From Platanthera guangdongensis (Eukaryota > Streptophyta > Magnoliopsida > Asparagales > Orchidaceae), in the NCBI GenBank assembly GCA_039583875.1, contig CM077165.1:79968757-80032756 (forward strand): a DNA stretch of 64,000 nt, read 5' to 3'. The position numbers and the translations under genes are program-made. The notes under the pieces were generated by a model. The model saw nothing but the letters and a program-made list of their open reading frames with translations, had not been told where the DNA came from and did not search any database. This document shows, one piece after another, positions 18,296 to 29,192 of this stretch (position 1 is its first letter; every line of letters starts with the position of its first letter).

Positions 18296-19867
18296 TTATT
18301 TTACCTTAGGAACCCAAATCATATTGGGTCCTAGGTTCCTGTTAGCATAAGCACGCAACTGCCTTCCTTCAGAAAACCTGTCTGGAAGACTACCTCTGTC
18401 CCGAGAATGTGGATAAGCCCTTGTCGTGGGCACAGAGGGGTTGTGCCAACAGTCGATGGCAAAGTGCCTCACTTTGCCGCAGCACCAACATGGGTGAATG
18501 TTGTATCGCCGTTTCCGACCTGATCTAGTGACTGATGTAGTCACGGTCCTAGGTCTAAACGGGATAGGGCATGATCTTGTCACAAAAATTCCTCTTCCAT
18601 CGTGACACGTGGAAGGGTGGAAAGAATGCATGTTGTGAGCGTTATGAGGCTGGGAAGGTGGTGCCATTCTTTCAGGCATCCCCCTTCCTGAGGCCCCATA
18701 GAACCTGACATCATGACTTCTATCCTCTCTATCCCGTGTCCTCGAGTGGTGAGAAGTCTTCTGTGAGCGGGGACATGCAAATTCACACTGTGTTGAGGCA
18801 GTGGCAGTGAATACGAAGGGCTCAGAATGAGCCTTAGGTATTTCCTCATGGGTGGCCATGACGGCCCTTGCACTATGGACGTTTCCACATGGGGACAGAT
18901 CACCCTTGCAGTGACCACGACTATTCCTGTGGTCATACCTGAAGGCATGATGAGTTGCCTCCCTGCTTGGAGTGGGGGGTCGGAATACCGTTTCCCCATT
19001 TCTCCGTGCCTGGATAATCCGGGAGATCCACCCGGTTTCTTGCTTTCTCTTTATAGCATCAACTTTGGAAAAGTTTGATACTATACGTTTCTCATTATCT
19101 AGACTACTCTCTAGAGCTGAGATCTTAGAGTCCTTGACCTTGTTGGACGCATATTGGAGAACCAACAAGATCTTCAGTCGAGCAATCTCTCGAGCTTGCT
19201 CCTCAGCAAGTAGGTTGCTTTCCTGAAGGGCTCTCTTCAGGGAATCAGAATTTTCTGGAGGAGAGCAGTTTCTGTCTTCAGAAAGGTCAAAAGATATAGG
19301 GCAGGATGAAGATGTTACCTGCTCATCTGTGTTATTGTCATTAGAATCAGTGACCATTGTTTCATCCTCGTCAGAGCTGCTTTCCTCACTGGTCTCGTCA
19401 GTCTCTGATACGGACACTGGAGCTCTGATGTTGTCCGAGTGATGCTTGCCTTCATCTTCAGAGGTGAGGACCCCCACATAGGCTTCCTCGTCTGGTTGAC
19501 AATATATTCCAGCTTTCTCTGACTCCCCCATCAACTCTGATATCATCACCCACATGGATTTAGCCGTCCTATATTTTTCCAATCTAGAGCGAGAGGCTCC
19601 AGACCAGATATCCATAATAATTTGACGAATCCTCTCGTCCAAGTGAAATAGTGATAGTTCCGTCTCTGACATCTCAGCAATGCCCATGGGCACTTGGATC
19701 CCAGAGTCGGAGGTCTTCATGGGAATAAACGGACCCTCTTCCATGATGAAGGATGCTCGAGGATCAATAGCATCAAGATGAAATGACACTCTCATTCTCC
19801 AGATGGGATAATAATCCTTTGTGCATGCGGAGAGTTTGAGTGGCGGTATCTCATAATCCAGATCCAT
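18296..19867 (-). CDS. gag: E2 Gag, single intact ORF
   Basis: 523 codons, starting 61 bp after the primer site. Residues 1-125 match the start of E1 Gag (YYPIWRMRVSFHLDAIDPR; EEGPFIPMK; AKSMWVMI). It then jumps to the acidic end of the first gag ORF (EEAYVGVL, compare EAYIGLF in E1), so the rest of the capsid region and the first CCHC knuckle are deleted. A coiled coil (about 205-270), a His/Arg-rich region and the second knuckle CWCCGKVRHFAIDC (about 457-470) follow, ending WVPKVK then stop as in E6. The joined form shows that the two E1 gag ORFs belong to one protein. Confidence 0.88.
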   Translation of the reverse strand: MDLDYEIPPLKLSACTKDYYPIWRMRVSFHLDAIDPRASFIMEEGPFIPMKTSDSGIQVPMGIAEMSETELSLFHLDERIRQIIMDIWSGASRSRLEKYRTAKSMWVMISELMGESEKAGIYCQPDEEAYVGVLTSEDEGKHHSDNIRAPVSVSETDETSEESSSDEDETMVTDSNDNNTDEQVTSSSCPISFDLSEDRNCSPPENSDSLKRALQESNLLAEEQAREIARLKILLVLQYASNKVKDSKISALESSLDNEKRIVSNFSKVDAIKRKQETGWISRIIQARRNGETVFRPPTPSREATHHAFRYDHRNSRGHCKGDLSPCGNVHSARAVMATHEEIPKAHSEPFVFTATASTQCEFACPRSQKTSHHSRTRDREDRSHDVRFYGASGRGMPERMAPPSQPHNAHNMHSFHPSTCHDGRGIFVTRSCPIPFRPRTVTTSVTRSGRKRRYNIHPCWCCGKVRHFAIDCWHNPSVPTTRAYPHSRDRGSLPDRFSEGRQLRAYANRNLGPNMIWVPKVK

Positions 19868-19927
19868 GCTTCTGACACTGGTGGCAGGATTCTACTCAAG
19901 GTGTTAACCTTTTTGAAGAGCAACCTC

Positions 19928-19939
19928 GCTCTGATACCA
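19928..19939 (-). promoter_or_regulatory. E2 primer-binding site (Met tRNA)
   Basis: The minus strand reads TGGTATCAGAGC, a full match to the usual plant Copia site, two bases after the 5' LTR. Confidence 0.92.
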
Positions 19940-19941
19940 CT

Positions 19942-21589
19942 TGAAAGTCCACCTAGTGTCAGCTATGTGCACCTATGGGGGGGGAATAGGTGACGTGTCG
20001 CGCTTTTGCAGAATTCACGAATGTACCTGCACAATAAAAATAAAAAGCACAGCACACAGAATACACAGACAATTTATAGTGGTTCCCCGACTTGGGTACA
20101 TCCACTTTCCCCCTTCGACCTATCTCCCAACAAGGGACGACTCGGTCTCTTCTCCAACAGGATTGAAATCCAATCCCTGCACTATCGGAAGGAACCCTTC
20201 CACACGTGAGAGTCAACACTCCCACAAGACGGGTTGCACCCAACCCTTACAACACGGAACAAACGTTCCTTTACAACAAAAGTAAATATAGAATGTACTC
20301 GAGATACAAACTTCGTTTGGAGACTACGGTGTTCCTCTTCGTTCGACGACGTGTTCGTGAAGTCAACGAAGGGTCTACAACCTTGGTCTCTCTTGGAGAG
20401 GATCTCCCCGGAACCGGCGGCGGCAACACGAGCGGCGGCTAGCTTCGGGATCGGCGGCTATGATGATGAGCGGCTGCTAAACTTGGAGATCCAAACTTCG
20501 TAGCGAAGCTAGCTTGGTCTTCCAACGGTCACACAAGGATCGGTCGTCTCGATCGATTCGGACGGGGAAGTTTTTCCCGATCAACAAATCGAGAGACAAG
20601 GGATCTCTGGATAGACGCGTGAGACTCAAGCTTTGCTAAGCTTCTGTCGCCGGAGATCGGGAAGAAAATCGATCAGCAGCGGCGACCAACTTGCCCGAGC
20701 GCGACGGCGACGGCGGAGAGGAATCGCGATTTTAGGGTTATGTTGCGGCTCGGTTTCTAATTCCCTGTCCCTGCTTTACTGTTCAAAGTACCCGAATATA
20801 TATACTGTAGATAACTCCAATATGACCGTTTGTGGGACCCACAATAGAAATCCCTAAATCCGGTTCAAACTAGTCCAGCGGCAGAATCGGGTCCAGCAGC
20901 ATCCCGAGAAATTGCTAAGTGAAAATCGGCGAGAATCGCAGGTGATTCTCGACGAATCGGCGAGAATCACCAAGTGATTCTCGACGATTCGTCGAGAATC
21001 GCTAGTGATTCTCGCCGAATCACTTATTGATTCTCAGCGATTTTCACTTGGTATTCATGAGCTGCTTAACCACTGGTTCGGCGAGAATCACTAGTGATTC
21101 TCGCCGAATCTTACTTGGCACCGTTTTGAGGTAGCCAGAAGGGGTCGGCGAGAAGGGTCGTCGGCGAGAATCACTAATGATTCTCGTCGATTCGGCGAGA
21201 ATCACTAGTGATTCTCGCCGAATTGGCGAGAATCACTTGGTGATTCTCGTCGAATTTTCCTTGGACGAATTTTCGTCTTCCACCCAGGAGCTGCTCCTTG
21301 ACCCATCCATGCTCCTTGTCTTCTCTTGCATATGAACGGCCCTGTACTTGAAAGTAAGTGCACTCCAATAGAGAGAGTACACGTAGGCCAACACACTGAT
21401 CTGCTCAACGAGGGATTACGTCTTGCAGACCCGTGTATATTGACCTACTGCACCCTGACATTGGTGTGCACTTAGCGTGGAGGAGTTGCAAGTACAACTT
21501 AAGATGTTTCATCAAATACATTGTGAATTCATCTTAGCTTGACAGGTGGCTTCCTCAAATCCAGGTAATTGTGGATACAATACCCAACA
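19942..21589 (-). repeat. E2 5' LTR (1,648 bp)
   Basis: Near-identical direct copy of 12843-14473, with the same termini, palindromes (20925-21262), hairpins and conserved block. A TATATATA run at about 20796-20804 could be the TATA box on the minus strand. Confidence 0.93.
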
Positions 21590-22371
21590 GAAACAAGCCG
21601 CACAAGAACAAGTTGGCAAAGAAGGCATAGAAAGAAAGTGACCACAGGAAAGGTCGCAGAAATAGGAGAAATCGTACGGTCACAGTGTCAGCACACCAGT
21701 GGCTGGAAAAGAGGTCGTGACCAAAATGCGGAGAGAGAGGCCGCAGCGACAAAAGGGAAAAGAAAGAGGAAGAGGAGACTATGTGGTCACGGAGTCATCA
21801 CACCTGCGGCAAGGAACACGCCGCGACCAAAATGTGGAACTCGCAGCAAAGAAGAAACAAGCCTCGGGAAGATAACCTGTAGGAAGAAAGGAGATAAAAA
21901 AGAGCAAACAACGAAGAAGATGCGTGAACAGAACAAGTCACAACAAAGGGCGACAAACAAAGGCAGCAAGAGTAAAAGAAGCTGCATAGAAAATCGCGTG
22001 AACACCACAAGTCGCAGAGAGAAGCGACTAGCAAAGAAGCCACGCCAATAAGAAGAAAGAGAAGAGCAAGAGTCCATACAGTCAAGGTGACAACACACCA
22101 ACGTCAAGGAAGAAGTTGTGACCAAAAGGCGAAACTCACAATAGACAAGAGAAACTATGCGAACACAAGTCAAAAAGAAGCGCGGTTACCAAGGAAAGTC
22201 GGGCAAACAAAAAAGACCGGAAGGAATCAAGTCGCAAGCGTAGCGAGAATCAAGGGAGGGAAGGGAAGGGAAAGAAACCGGACAAACTAAAAGAAGTTGG
22301 ACGAAGCCGGAGGAAGAGGTCGCATGGTTAAACCAATAAACCACGATATTTTTGAAGCAAAGGATCGGTTC
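21590..22371 (-). other. E3 leader region, no gene recognised
   Basis: Purine-rich on the + strand. It opens with the E2 target duplication GAAAC. A degenerate motif close to GTCGTGACCAAAATGCGGA recurs at about 21714, 21822 and 22105. Open frames exist on both strands but show no Gag, knuckle or enzyme motif. Confidence 0.5.
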
Positions 22372-22383
22372 GCTCTCATACCA
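22372..22383 (-). promoter_or_regulatory. E3 primer-binding site (Met tRNA type)
   Basis: The minus strand reads TGGTATGAGAGC, one mismatch from TGGTATCAGAGC, two bases from the LTR end at 22386. Confidence 0.8.
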
Positions 22384-22385
22384 AG

Positions 22386-22987
22386 TGAATAATGGACAAA
22401 GAGCTAAATAAACCGCAAACTTTATTGCACTAAAAAGATAATCATTACATAGGTATGCCCCCTTATTTATAGAAATTGGGGGAGATGAGAGAATACAACA
22501 AATGATATGGGACTAAATAATAAACAACAAGCGGCAACACATAAAGTCGTCAATCTGCTCCAGAGAAATTCGTTGACACAGGCCGCCAGTCCGCAACTGC
22601 AGGTTGCCACCAGACCGCAGCTGCGACTACCCATCAGACTGCAACTGCTGCAAGAAATCAGACTGCAACTGCGTGTTACCACTAGATCGCAGTTACGGTT
22701 AACCTCCTGTCCTCTGTTGCGGCTCCAACTAGGCCGCGGTGGCTTCAACCAGGCCGCGGTGGCTTCAACCAGACTGCTCCTGCTTTATCCATACTGCTGC
22801 GGCGGCTCTCTGCAAGACTACAGCATTTTATGCAGACCACTATTATAAACCTCCAGACTGCCATTGTTGATCCTGACCGGAAGCTGAGGTCCACCACCAA
22901 ACAGCGGGACAAAACCTGCCAGGTCGCTAAGACTAGTAGACCGCTGCTGTTAGGCTTAAGTCCACCTGGTCTCTACTACCTCCAACA
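22386..22987 (-). repeat. E3 5' LTR (602 bp)
   Basis: On the minus strand it starts TGTTGGAGGTAG (22987) and ends at 22386 next to the primer site. Minus-strand TATAAATA lies at 22471-22464 and AATAAA at 22426-22421, the order expected of U3-R-U5. U3 contains a GC-rich series of ACYGCAACTGC-type motifs (about 22585-22690) and a 20-bp unit (GGCCGCGGTGGCTTCAACCA) twice at 22732-22771. The outer boundary is inferred from the TG start only. Confidence 0.7.
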
Positions 22988-24325
22988 TTCGTGAAACCAA
23001 GTCAAACATCTTCATATAGAAGAGGGGAGAGGTTGAAGACAACTAATCTCTAGGGCAAGGCCCTAGCATGGTCCATTCCTAGGAAATCTTCATCTCGCAA
23101 GTCAAACTCCTTTGAGTCGACATCTATCCTAGAAAATATCTGTAAATCTAGCACCAAGGGAGAGGGTAGGAAGCACACCTCATTTCCGACGGTTCCGGCC
23201 ATGGATCTCGTTATCCTTCTGGGCGGAATCGTCTCCCTTGTTGGCATTGTTCTTCCCGGAAAGGTAGATCGACCCTTCTCCCAGAAAAATGACTCTGGCA
23301 CAGGTAACGACTCGACAAAAATGACAAAGTAACGGCTAGGGATTTCCGCAAGTCTCTTTTTATAATAGGAATTAGGGTTAAACCGTCTGCCACGTGTCAC
23401 CCTATTATTGGACCGCTTATTATTTCTTTAAATATGACATATTGAACGGACACATCCAATTAAATCATTTTGGGGCAATTCCCAAAATTGCGGTTGAGAC
23501 CGTGTACAGGAATCAGAAAACAATGGTCGAAAATCTTCTAAGTCCAAAGTCGTCGAGTAAACAACCCTTACTCGACGAATCGTCGAGTATCATACACTTA
23601 CTCGACGAATCGTCGAGATTCGTCGTGACCAATCAATGTCATATATAAGTACAACACTTTCTAAGTTAAAATCATCGAGTATACCTTCTTTTCTCGACGA
23701 ATTGGCGAGTGGCGTCAAGTGCACTCAGCGCACTTGATGCCATGGTTCCTAGAATAATTCTAAGTAAAAGCGTTAAGTGGCATCGAGTGCACTCAACACA
23801 CTCGACTCCTTTCAGCTAATGGCATCGAGTGCACTCAACACACTCGACGCCATTCATCCCAGATGTTTTCTAAGTCAAATGGCATTGAGTGGTGTTGAGT
23901 CCACTCAACACCTCAACATAATTCGTCGAATGGCATCGAGTGCACTCAACGCACTCGACAGCAGTAGTTCCAAAAATATTCTAAGTAAAATGGCGTTGAG
24001 TGGTGTTGAGTCCACTCAACACCTTAGCATAATTTGTCGAATGACGTTGAGTGCACTCAACGCACTCAATGCCCTGAGTCCAAAAAATATTCTAAGTCCA
24101 CCTCTGTCAAGTGGTGTTGAGTCCACTTAACTCCTCTAATTCGTGATGATAGTCGACGAATAGTATTGGTCTCAACTCACAATCCATACTCGACGAATTC
24201 TTCGGATATCCGTGATGATATCTGACGAATCTTACTTATCGAGTCTGGTGCACCCTGAGCCCGAGTTAACTCCCTTGACGGAAAACATGTGTGAGGGGTC
24301 TAGCGCAAAATGGGATGTTACATTT
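22988..24325. other. Unclassified LTR-like debris hosting E3
   Basis: The right edge reads GGGATGTTACA on the + strand, that is TGTAACATCCC on the minus strand, a common plant Gypsy LTR start; the E5 LTR begins with the same bases. An open frame on the minus strand (23050-23400) shows no known domain. A palindrome array fills 23548-24200. Confidence 0.4.
23548..24200. repeat. Palindrome-rich array (GAGTGCACTC and CGACGAATCGTCG)
   Basis: 23548-23720 repeats CGACGAATCGTCGAGTA-like units. 23710-24130 repeats GAGTGCACTC, a perfect palindrome, within larger units such as GCATCGAGTGCACTCAACAC, at least five times, alternating with GAGTGGTGTTGAGTCCACTC-like forms. The style matches the U3 arrays of E1 and E2, so this may be the U3 of an old Sirevirus-like or other LTR. 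Confidence 0.6.
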
Positions 24326-24835
24326 AGTACTTAGCCGATTTATTTTTTGAGTTGGCGTTGTGTGAACTATCCTCACTCAACGTATTTGTACTTATACAGA
24401 TTTTCTATCTACATCTTCTGTGGCTTTGACTGAAGCTTGTTCTTTTAACGATTTCTGAGCTTAGCGTTGAGTGAACTGGCTTCACTCAATGCTTCTGAAC
24501 TTAGCCAGATTTCTTCTCAGTTTCTCTAACTTTGACAACTTGGAGCTTTACTCGATGCTTCTGTATTCAGGGATCAATTGAGCTCTCCTCACTCGACGCT
24601 GCTGGTCTTAACCAGAAATCTTCCTTGCGAGTGCTGAAGCTTTGACTGTCTGATCTTTACTCGATGCTTCTTGTTATATGGTGTTGAGTGAACTGCCTTC
24701 ACTTAATGCCTGTGAACTTAACCAAAATTATGCTTTCTCAACAGTCAGGCTTTGACTGTCCATGCTTTACTAAATGCTTCTTGACATCTGGCATTGAGTG
24801 AACTGGCTTCACTCAATGCCTGTGGATTTAGGCTC
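24326..24835. repeat. Second inverted-repeat array (GAGTGAAC...TTCACTC)
   Basis: About four copies or variants of GAGTGAACTGGCTTCACTC (stem GAGTGAA/TTCACTC) spaced about 100 bp: near 24370, 24468, 24685 and 24793, with related ACTCGACGCT and ACTCGATGCTTCT pieces between. No gene seen. Confidence 0.55.
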
Positions 24836-25738
24836 TATTTGTTTGGTCATTTCGCAACTCCGTTTTGGGCAAACTCCGCCGGAAGGAGGGTAAACAAATG
24901 AACCTCCGGCGGCGTTTGCTCCCTTTCCACCCGCCCGCCTTGAGAAAGCCCCCAAAAATCTCTGTTTGGAGCAGCCACCTCCCCTCTCCGGTTCGAACTC
25001 CATGTTTTCACCCGCTAGATCGACCCGCCACCGCTAAAATAAATGAAGCCTTAGACAAATTTTTGTCTTCCCAGCATTCTTCCTTGTGTCCACCTGTCAA
25101 TGTCACTTAGACAACCTGTCTAATCATTGTGATATATAACATCCTGCGCACATTGAACTTAGAGCATGCATTAAATGCATCTATGTGTATACCATTAACT
25201 TGTTTGACTTCTACAAATCTGGGACATTGTGATCAATGGACCAAACACTTGGCGATAGCTACCTTTAGTTCTGTTTTCCATTTTTTGGGGGGTGTTACAA
25301 CTTGTCTCACTGCCATATGCTAAACTATGCCAACCGGTTCCTGGACCAGCACAGGGGTAGGAGGTTGTACTCACCCTTTTGGCTACGCATTGATTAATGC
25401 AAACATGGCTTCAACAACCAACCGTATCATTTCCGCAGAAGGAGTTGTTGGCACCTCTATTAATGCACTACTCTTCGCCGAGCGATGGGGTTCATGCTGC
25501 CCCGCACCACTTTTAGTTGCTATAATTGTGAAACACATAATTAAGTAACTAATAGTATTGCAAAAAGCAATCATATAAACACACAGATTCCACAAACATA
25601 TGTATTTTCATTCCTAAGTGGACATTCATGGGTTTTTATGTTATAACGGTAGCGCACATACACGTGCTCACCACCCCTTAAAAGAATTCGACCACGAATT
25701 CGAATAAGAAAGACTGATACTAGAAGATGATACGAAAT
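24836..25738. other. Unassigned intergenic or old repeat sequence
   Basis: Short open frames only. Two transposon-like signals: 25286-25304 reads TGTAACACCCCCC on the minus strand (LTR start), and 25671-25706 on the minus strand reads GAATTCGTGGTCGAATTC then TTTTAAGGGG, the kind of sequence that ends Gypsy chromovirus interiors. I cannot assemble an element from them. Confidence 0.35.
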
Positions 25739-27765
25739 TGTAACACCTCAATCCGTCATGTAGAATATAATAGAAGGTCCGGTCGGGGCTCCATGCCATA
25801 TTCACAGGCAGTTAGCGGAGATACTCATGGAAACCATTTCATTTTATACGCATCCTAACTTAGAGTGCATTCTAGCGTAAGCAGTATTTTGAGTTGTAGA
25901 ACCCACAAACCAGGAATGTCCACTATGACATACGAATGTATATAAACATACAACATGTTCTGTCCTTAAGGCCTTACACTATTTTCTTTACAAAAAATGT
26001 ATTTCATACATCGGCACACAGGCCGGCGACACAAGGAAACAGTAAAAGTTTGCCTTTTGGGCCTTCAAGGGCCAGCCAATCGCAGCACAAGAGACTTCAG
26101 CCCGCTACTTTCCATTTGGCTCTCCAACACCTGTATAGCACGACCCACCAAAACATGGTAAAACAACGCAACGGTCAGCATTAGCTGACCAAATTATAAC
26201 GACAACACCCCTTACTCGGGGCGGCGGTTAGCCTTCCCTACAAGTAGTGACATATATATCTTTTGGAAATAAAATGTGCATTTAAGCACCATTCGCGATG
26301 GATGCAGGATCGATCAGCCATACACACCATGCACCCAGGGCACATTCTCAGTGTACCGAACTTCTCCGAGTCCTACCACCATCCACATTCCCAAATTTGA
26401 TGATACTCTTGAGCATTCTAGTCTTTCTGGCTTGGGTCCTAAGACTCTCATTATGCCAATAATGAAAGCCCGTTACTTTAGGTGATCTAGTCCGAACGAC
26501 AAAACGCAGGTACAGTTCAGCCACAACCCATTGCTCATATCACCATGTCAATGTCGACGGTCATATCTATTATGGCGACTGACAAGACGCGGGTCAGCAT
26601 CCCCTTTCCCGTTCGACTCTTGGGCCTTTTGGCTAGGCACTTCAGGCTCTCAGAATCAATTGCCACTCACATTATCCCCAGAACCTAAGCCTGTAATGAT
26701 CACATCAATGCTCTCACGACCATAATAGTTGCGTTTTACAGGCTCAACAGCTTCTCATGTTGCGCACCTTGTCTCGCGGACACAAACTTCACAACCACAA
26801 TTAGGATGGATCCGATGGCCACCTTTGTTGGGCTCATAAGTCTCTCAGCTTCAAACAATGGCCCCCAGGTCACCAAGTGATAGGCCCCTCATAGCTCACT
26901 GGAAGATATCACAGGTGGTAGGAATACTGTTGTGCGGTATGGGACAGAAGTCATTTCTTCCCCACTTTTTGTTTTTTTTCCTAGAGGCGACCTCTAGTAC
27001 CATCACTATAGCATCCTGCACACCCCTTCACCCCAGAAACTACATGTTTATCCATGGAGTTTTTCCAGCACGCAAATCAATTATCACCAATCCAGGCCAA
27101 CATGTCTAGATGGGCTTCACTTTGCATGCATATTTCGTACTTTGATTCTGAATTCTAAATGCAATTTATTTCAGGGATTACAATGATCTACACGCTATAA
27201 ACCAGTCTTTTCTTCACCCTTTGGTGAGGGGTTTCATGCACATATACAAACTAAGTACTTCACTTGTCAAGGAGAAAGTCATTACCCTTGTTGATTGCTT
27301 AGGAGCCATTCTCTTGCTCTTGATATGGATGGAAATGATCACCACAGCTTCTTCTCCACATATCTGACTTCGACTCTCGATTTTGATCACATGAATGTAT
27401 CCTCAATAGGGCTAGAACACCCTTGGTCTTGCTTCCTAGCTTTCCCCTTCTCCTTCCTCAAGATCCAAGAGAGAGAGAATGAGAGAAAAATGAGAAAAGA
27501 ATCTCACTCACAACCATTATGATGCTACCGCTGTGCGGTAACTAGTTATCGCCGCTCAATAATGTTTGGCATTGGCGCTGGACTCATCCTGCACTGCTCT
27601 GCCGCTCCTACTACCGTTATGCAGTAACTTACTGCCATTGAGCAGTATTGACCAGAGACCTTGGCCAATTAATTCAGCTAGCTACCGCTAGCGACAAGAT
27701 TATCACCGCGCAGTAACCTACAGTGACCAATTCCCTATCGTTTTCAGGAACTTTGGGGCATTACA
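25739..27765 (-). repeat. Probable old Gypsy LTR related to the E4 LTR
   Basis: Ends read TGTAACACCTC (25739) and GGGGCATTACA (27765). 25985-26220 shares a run of short blocks in the same order with 41548-41730 in the E4 LTR: TTTCATAC, CGGCACRCAG, GGCCTTC, AGCCCGCTACT, CAACACCTGTA, CGGTCAGC and TCGGGGC. No coding. The orientation and the right boundary are tentative. Confidence 0.45.
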
Positions 27766-27769
27766 TATG

Positions 27770-28240
27770 GCCTTAATGACTCGAACCTTATATGTCTTGT
27801 CCCTTCCTGTGATTAATTGCCAGAATTCATTGGGCGAGGCTTTGTTGGGGAACTCGTAGGGGACGTAATAGAAATCCTCCTCTTGGAGTTCTTCCTAAGA
27901 GTAGCGCCAGGCGTAGACGGAGTCGAGAATGTGAAGGGTGAAGAGGAATTCAAGCGTAAGATCGTGGAAACCATCCTCTTTAGTGTCAAAGAGTTTCTTC
28001 CAATTTCCTACCTCAAAAAGCATCTCTGCATCCGTCGTCAACTTCACAATCGCGAGTGTGACATCACAAGGATAATGACAATCCAAAAAGCTCTTTTGAT
28101 GAGGTTGTTCATACCTCTCGATGTGTTCTGGATGCTATAAGCTCGCCATCATATCTGCGGAGAATGTTGGCCGAGAGGAAGTTACATCTATGCAAAGCGC
28201 CTTCTTAACTAACCTCTTGTGATCTATAGAATCTGGAGTA
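27770..28240 (-). pseudogene. Short retroelement ORF relic, cut by E6
   Basis: The minus strand reads through DSIDHKRLVKKALCIDV, then WKKLFDTKEDGFHDLTLEFL and TLHILDSVYAW, broken by stops at about 28140 and 27893. The block W-x-x-LF ... L-T-x-EFL resembles the N-terminal region of Athila-like and related plant retrotransposon ORFs. The fragment ends at the E6 5' LTR. Assignment is weak. Confidence 0.35.
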
Positions 28241-28369
28241 TATGTTGGGTACATTGGTCACAATATACTTGATTTGAAAAAGTCATTTTAGCTCAATGAT
28301 ATACATATAGTTGTATTTGATGAATGTCAAGTTCTTGTGTGCAGGAAAATAAAGCTAAGTACAAAATTG

Positions 28370-28690
28370 TCGATACACTAGGCAAGTGCCGACACCTTTG
28401 TCAAAGATGTGCTGAGATAAGAAGTAGCTATGTCGACACTCAGGACTAGTGTCGACACTCTTAAACAAGAAGTGCTGAGTCAAGTAGAAAGTTGTGTCGA
28501 CACCTGGGACTTGGGTTGACACTATGATACAAGAAAGCAATTATGTCGGCACTCAGGAGTAGTGTCGACGCACACTACATCAGATTTGTCAATACAAGAT
28601 GAAGTCTATTTCGACACATTCAGAAGTATGTCGACATCACTAAAAGAGTAGTGTCGACATCTAGGACTAGTGTTGACACATCCAACAGTA
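28370..28690 (+). repeat. GTGTCGACAC-type array in E6 U3
   Basis: About ten copies, few of them exact; many are mutated (ATGTCGGCAC, GGGTTGACAC), consistent with age. The 3' LTR (62980-63300) keeps more exact copies. Confidence 0.8.
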
Positions 28691-29192
28691 AAGTTCCAAC
28701 ACTTAAAGCAGAGTTGTTTCCTAAGTGCAGAAATCAAGCTAGAGGATCTGATAATTATAATAACTATCAGATGTCAGTAATTAACCGAATCAGCCGGTTA
28801 CCTTTGACAGAGCCTGTATAATGGGATCAACTCTATGGAAACAATGCGTGAAAAAGTGGAAAGTGAACAGATCATAGAAAAAAGAAGTAGAATAAGAAGA
28901 AGATCAAGGAGCTTTCAATTCAAAATCTCTTCCCAGATCTAAAAGTAAACTGCTAGAATTCAGAAGGTGGAGAGAAGCTAGATTAAGAATCGACATCAAC
29001 ATTCTTCAGCCTAGATCTACCCTAATTTCATCTTCAAGAAGCTTTGAAAAACAAAAGAAGGGTTGGATCAAATCCATTACAATAAGGATCAAAGGAAGCT
29101 GATTTATCAATGTCAGTTCAAGAAGCAGTCACCCATTTCTCTCTTTCTGGGTGACTAATTCAAAATTTATTTTGTTTCACCATTATAAATCT

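Larger units (their letters stand above)
12843..21589 (-). mobile_element. E2: complete non-autonomous Sirevirus-like element without pol
   Basis: LTRs 19942-21589 (5') and 12843-14473 (3') flank a 5,468-bp interior on the minus strand: primer site, gag (523 codons), a motif-rich spacer, the third ORF and a purine tract. The 5-bp target duplication GAAAC is perfect (12838-12842 and 21590-21594). No protease, integrase or RT sequence is present. The LTRs are nearly identical, so insertion is recent; mobility would need enzymes in trans, for example from an E1-like relative. Confidence 0.93.
11941..22987 (-). mobile_element. E3: older Copia element, interrupted by E1 and E2
   Basis: Visible parts: 5' LTR 22386-22987, primer site 22372-22383, leader 21590-22370, then (after E2 at 12843-21589) a protease-integrase fragment 12793-11941, cut at E1. 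The rest lies left of the window beyond E1. Only about 800 bp separate the primer site from the protease and no Gag motif is seen, so gag is deleted or unrecognisable. It is the oldest element in the left third, since E1 and E2 both sit inside it. Confidence 0.72.

Noticed and set aside
24836..25110. DNA transposon or MITE starting GGCTCTATTTGTTTGG
   Set aside because: The possible inverted end near 25040 is a weak match and no target duplication could be found.
27817..28140. A + strand ORF of 107 codons
   Set aside because: Shadow of the minus-strand retroelement relic, which has the recognisable motif blocks.
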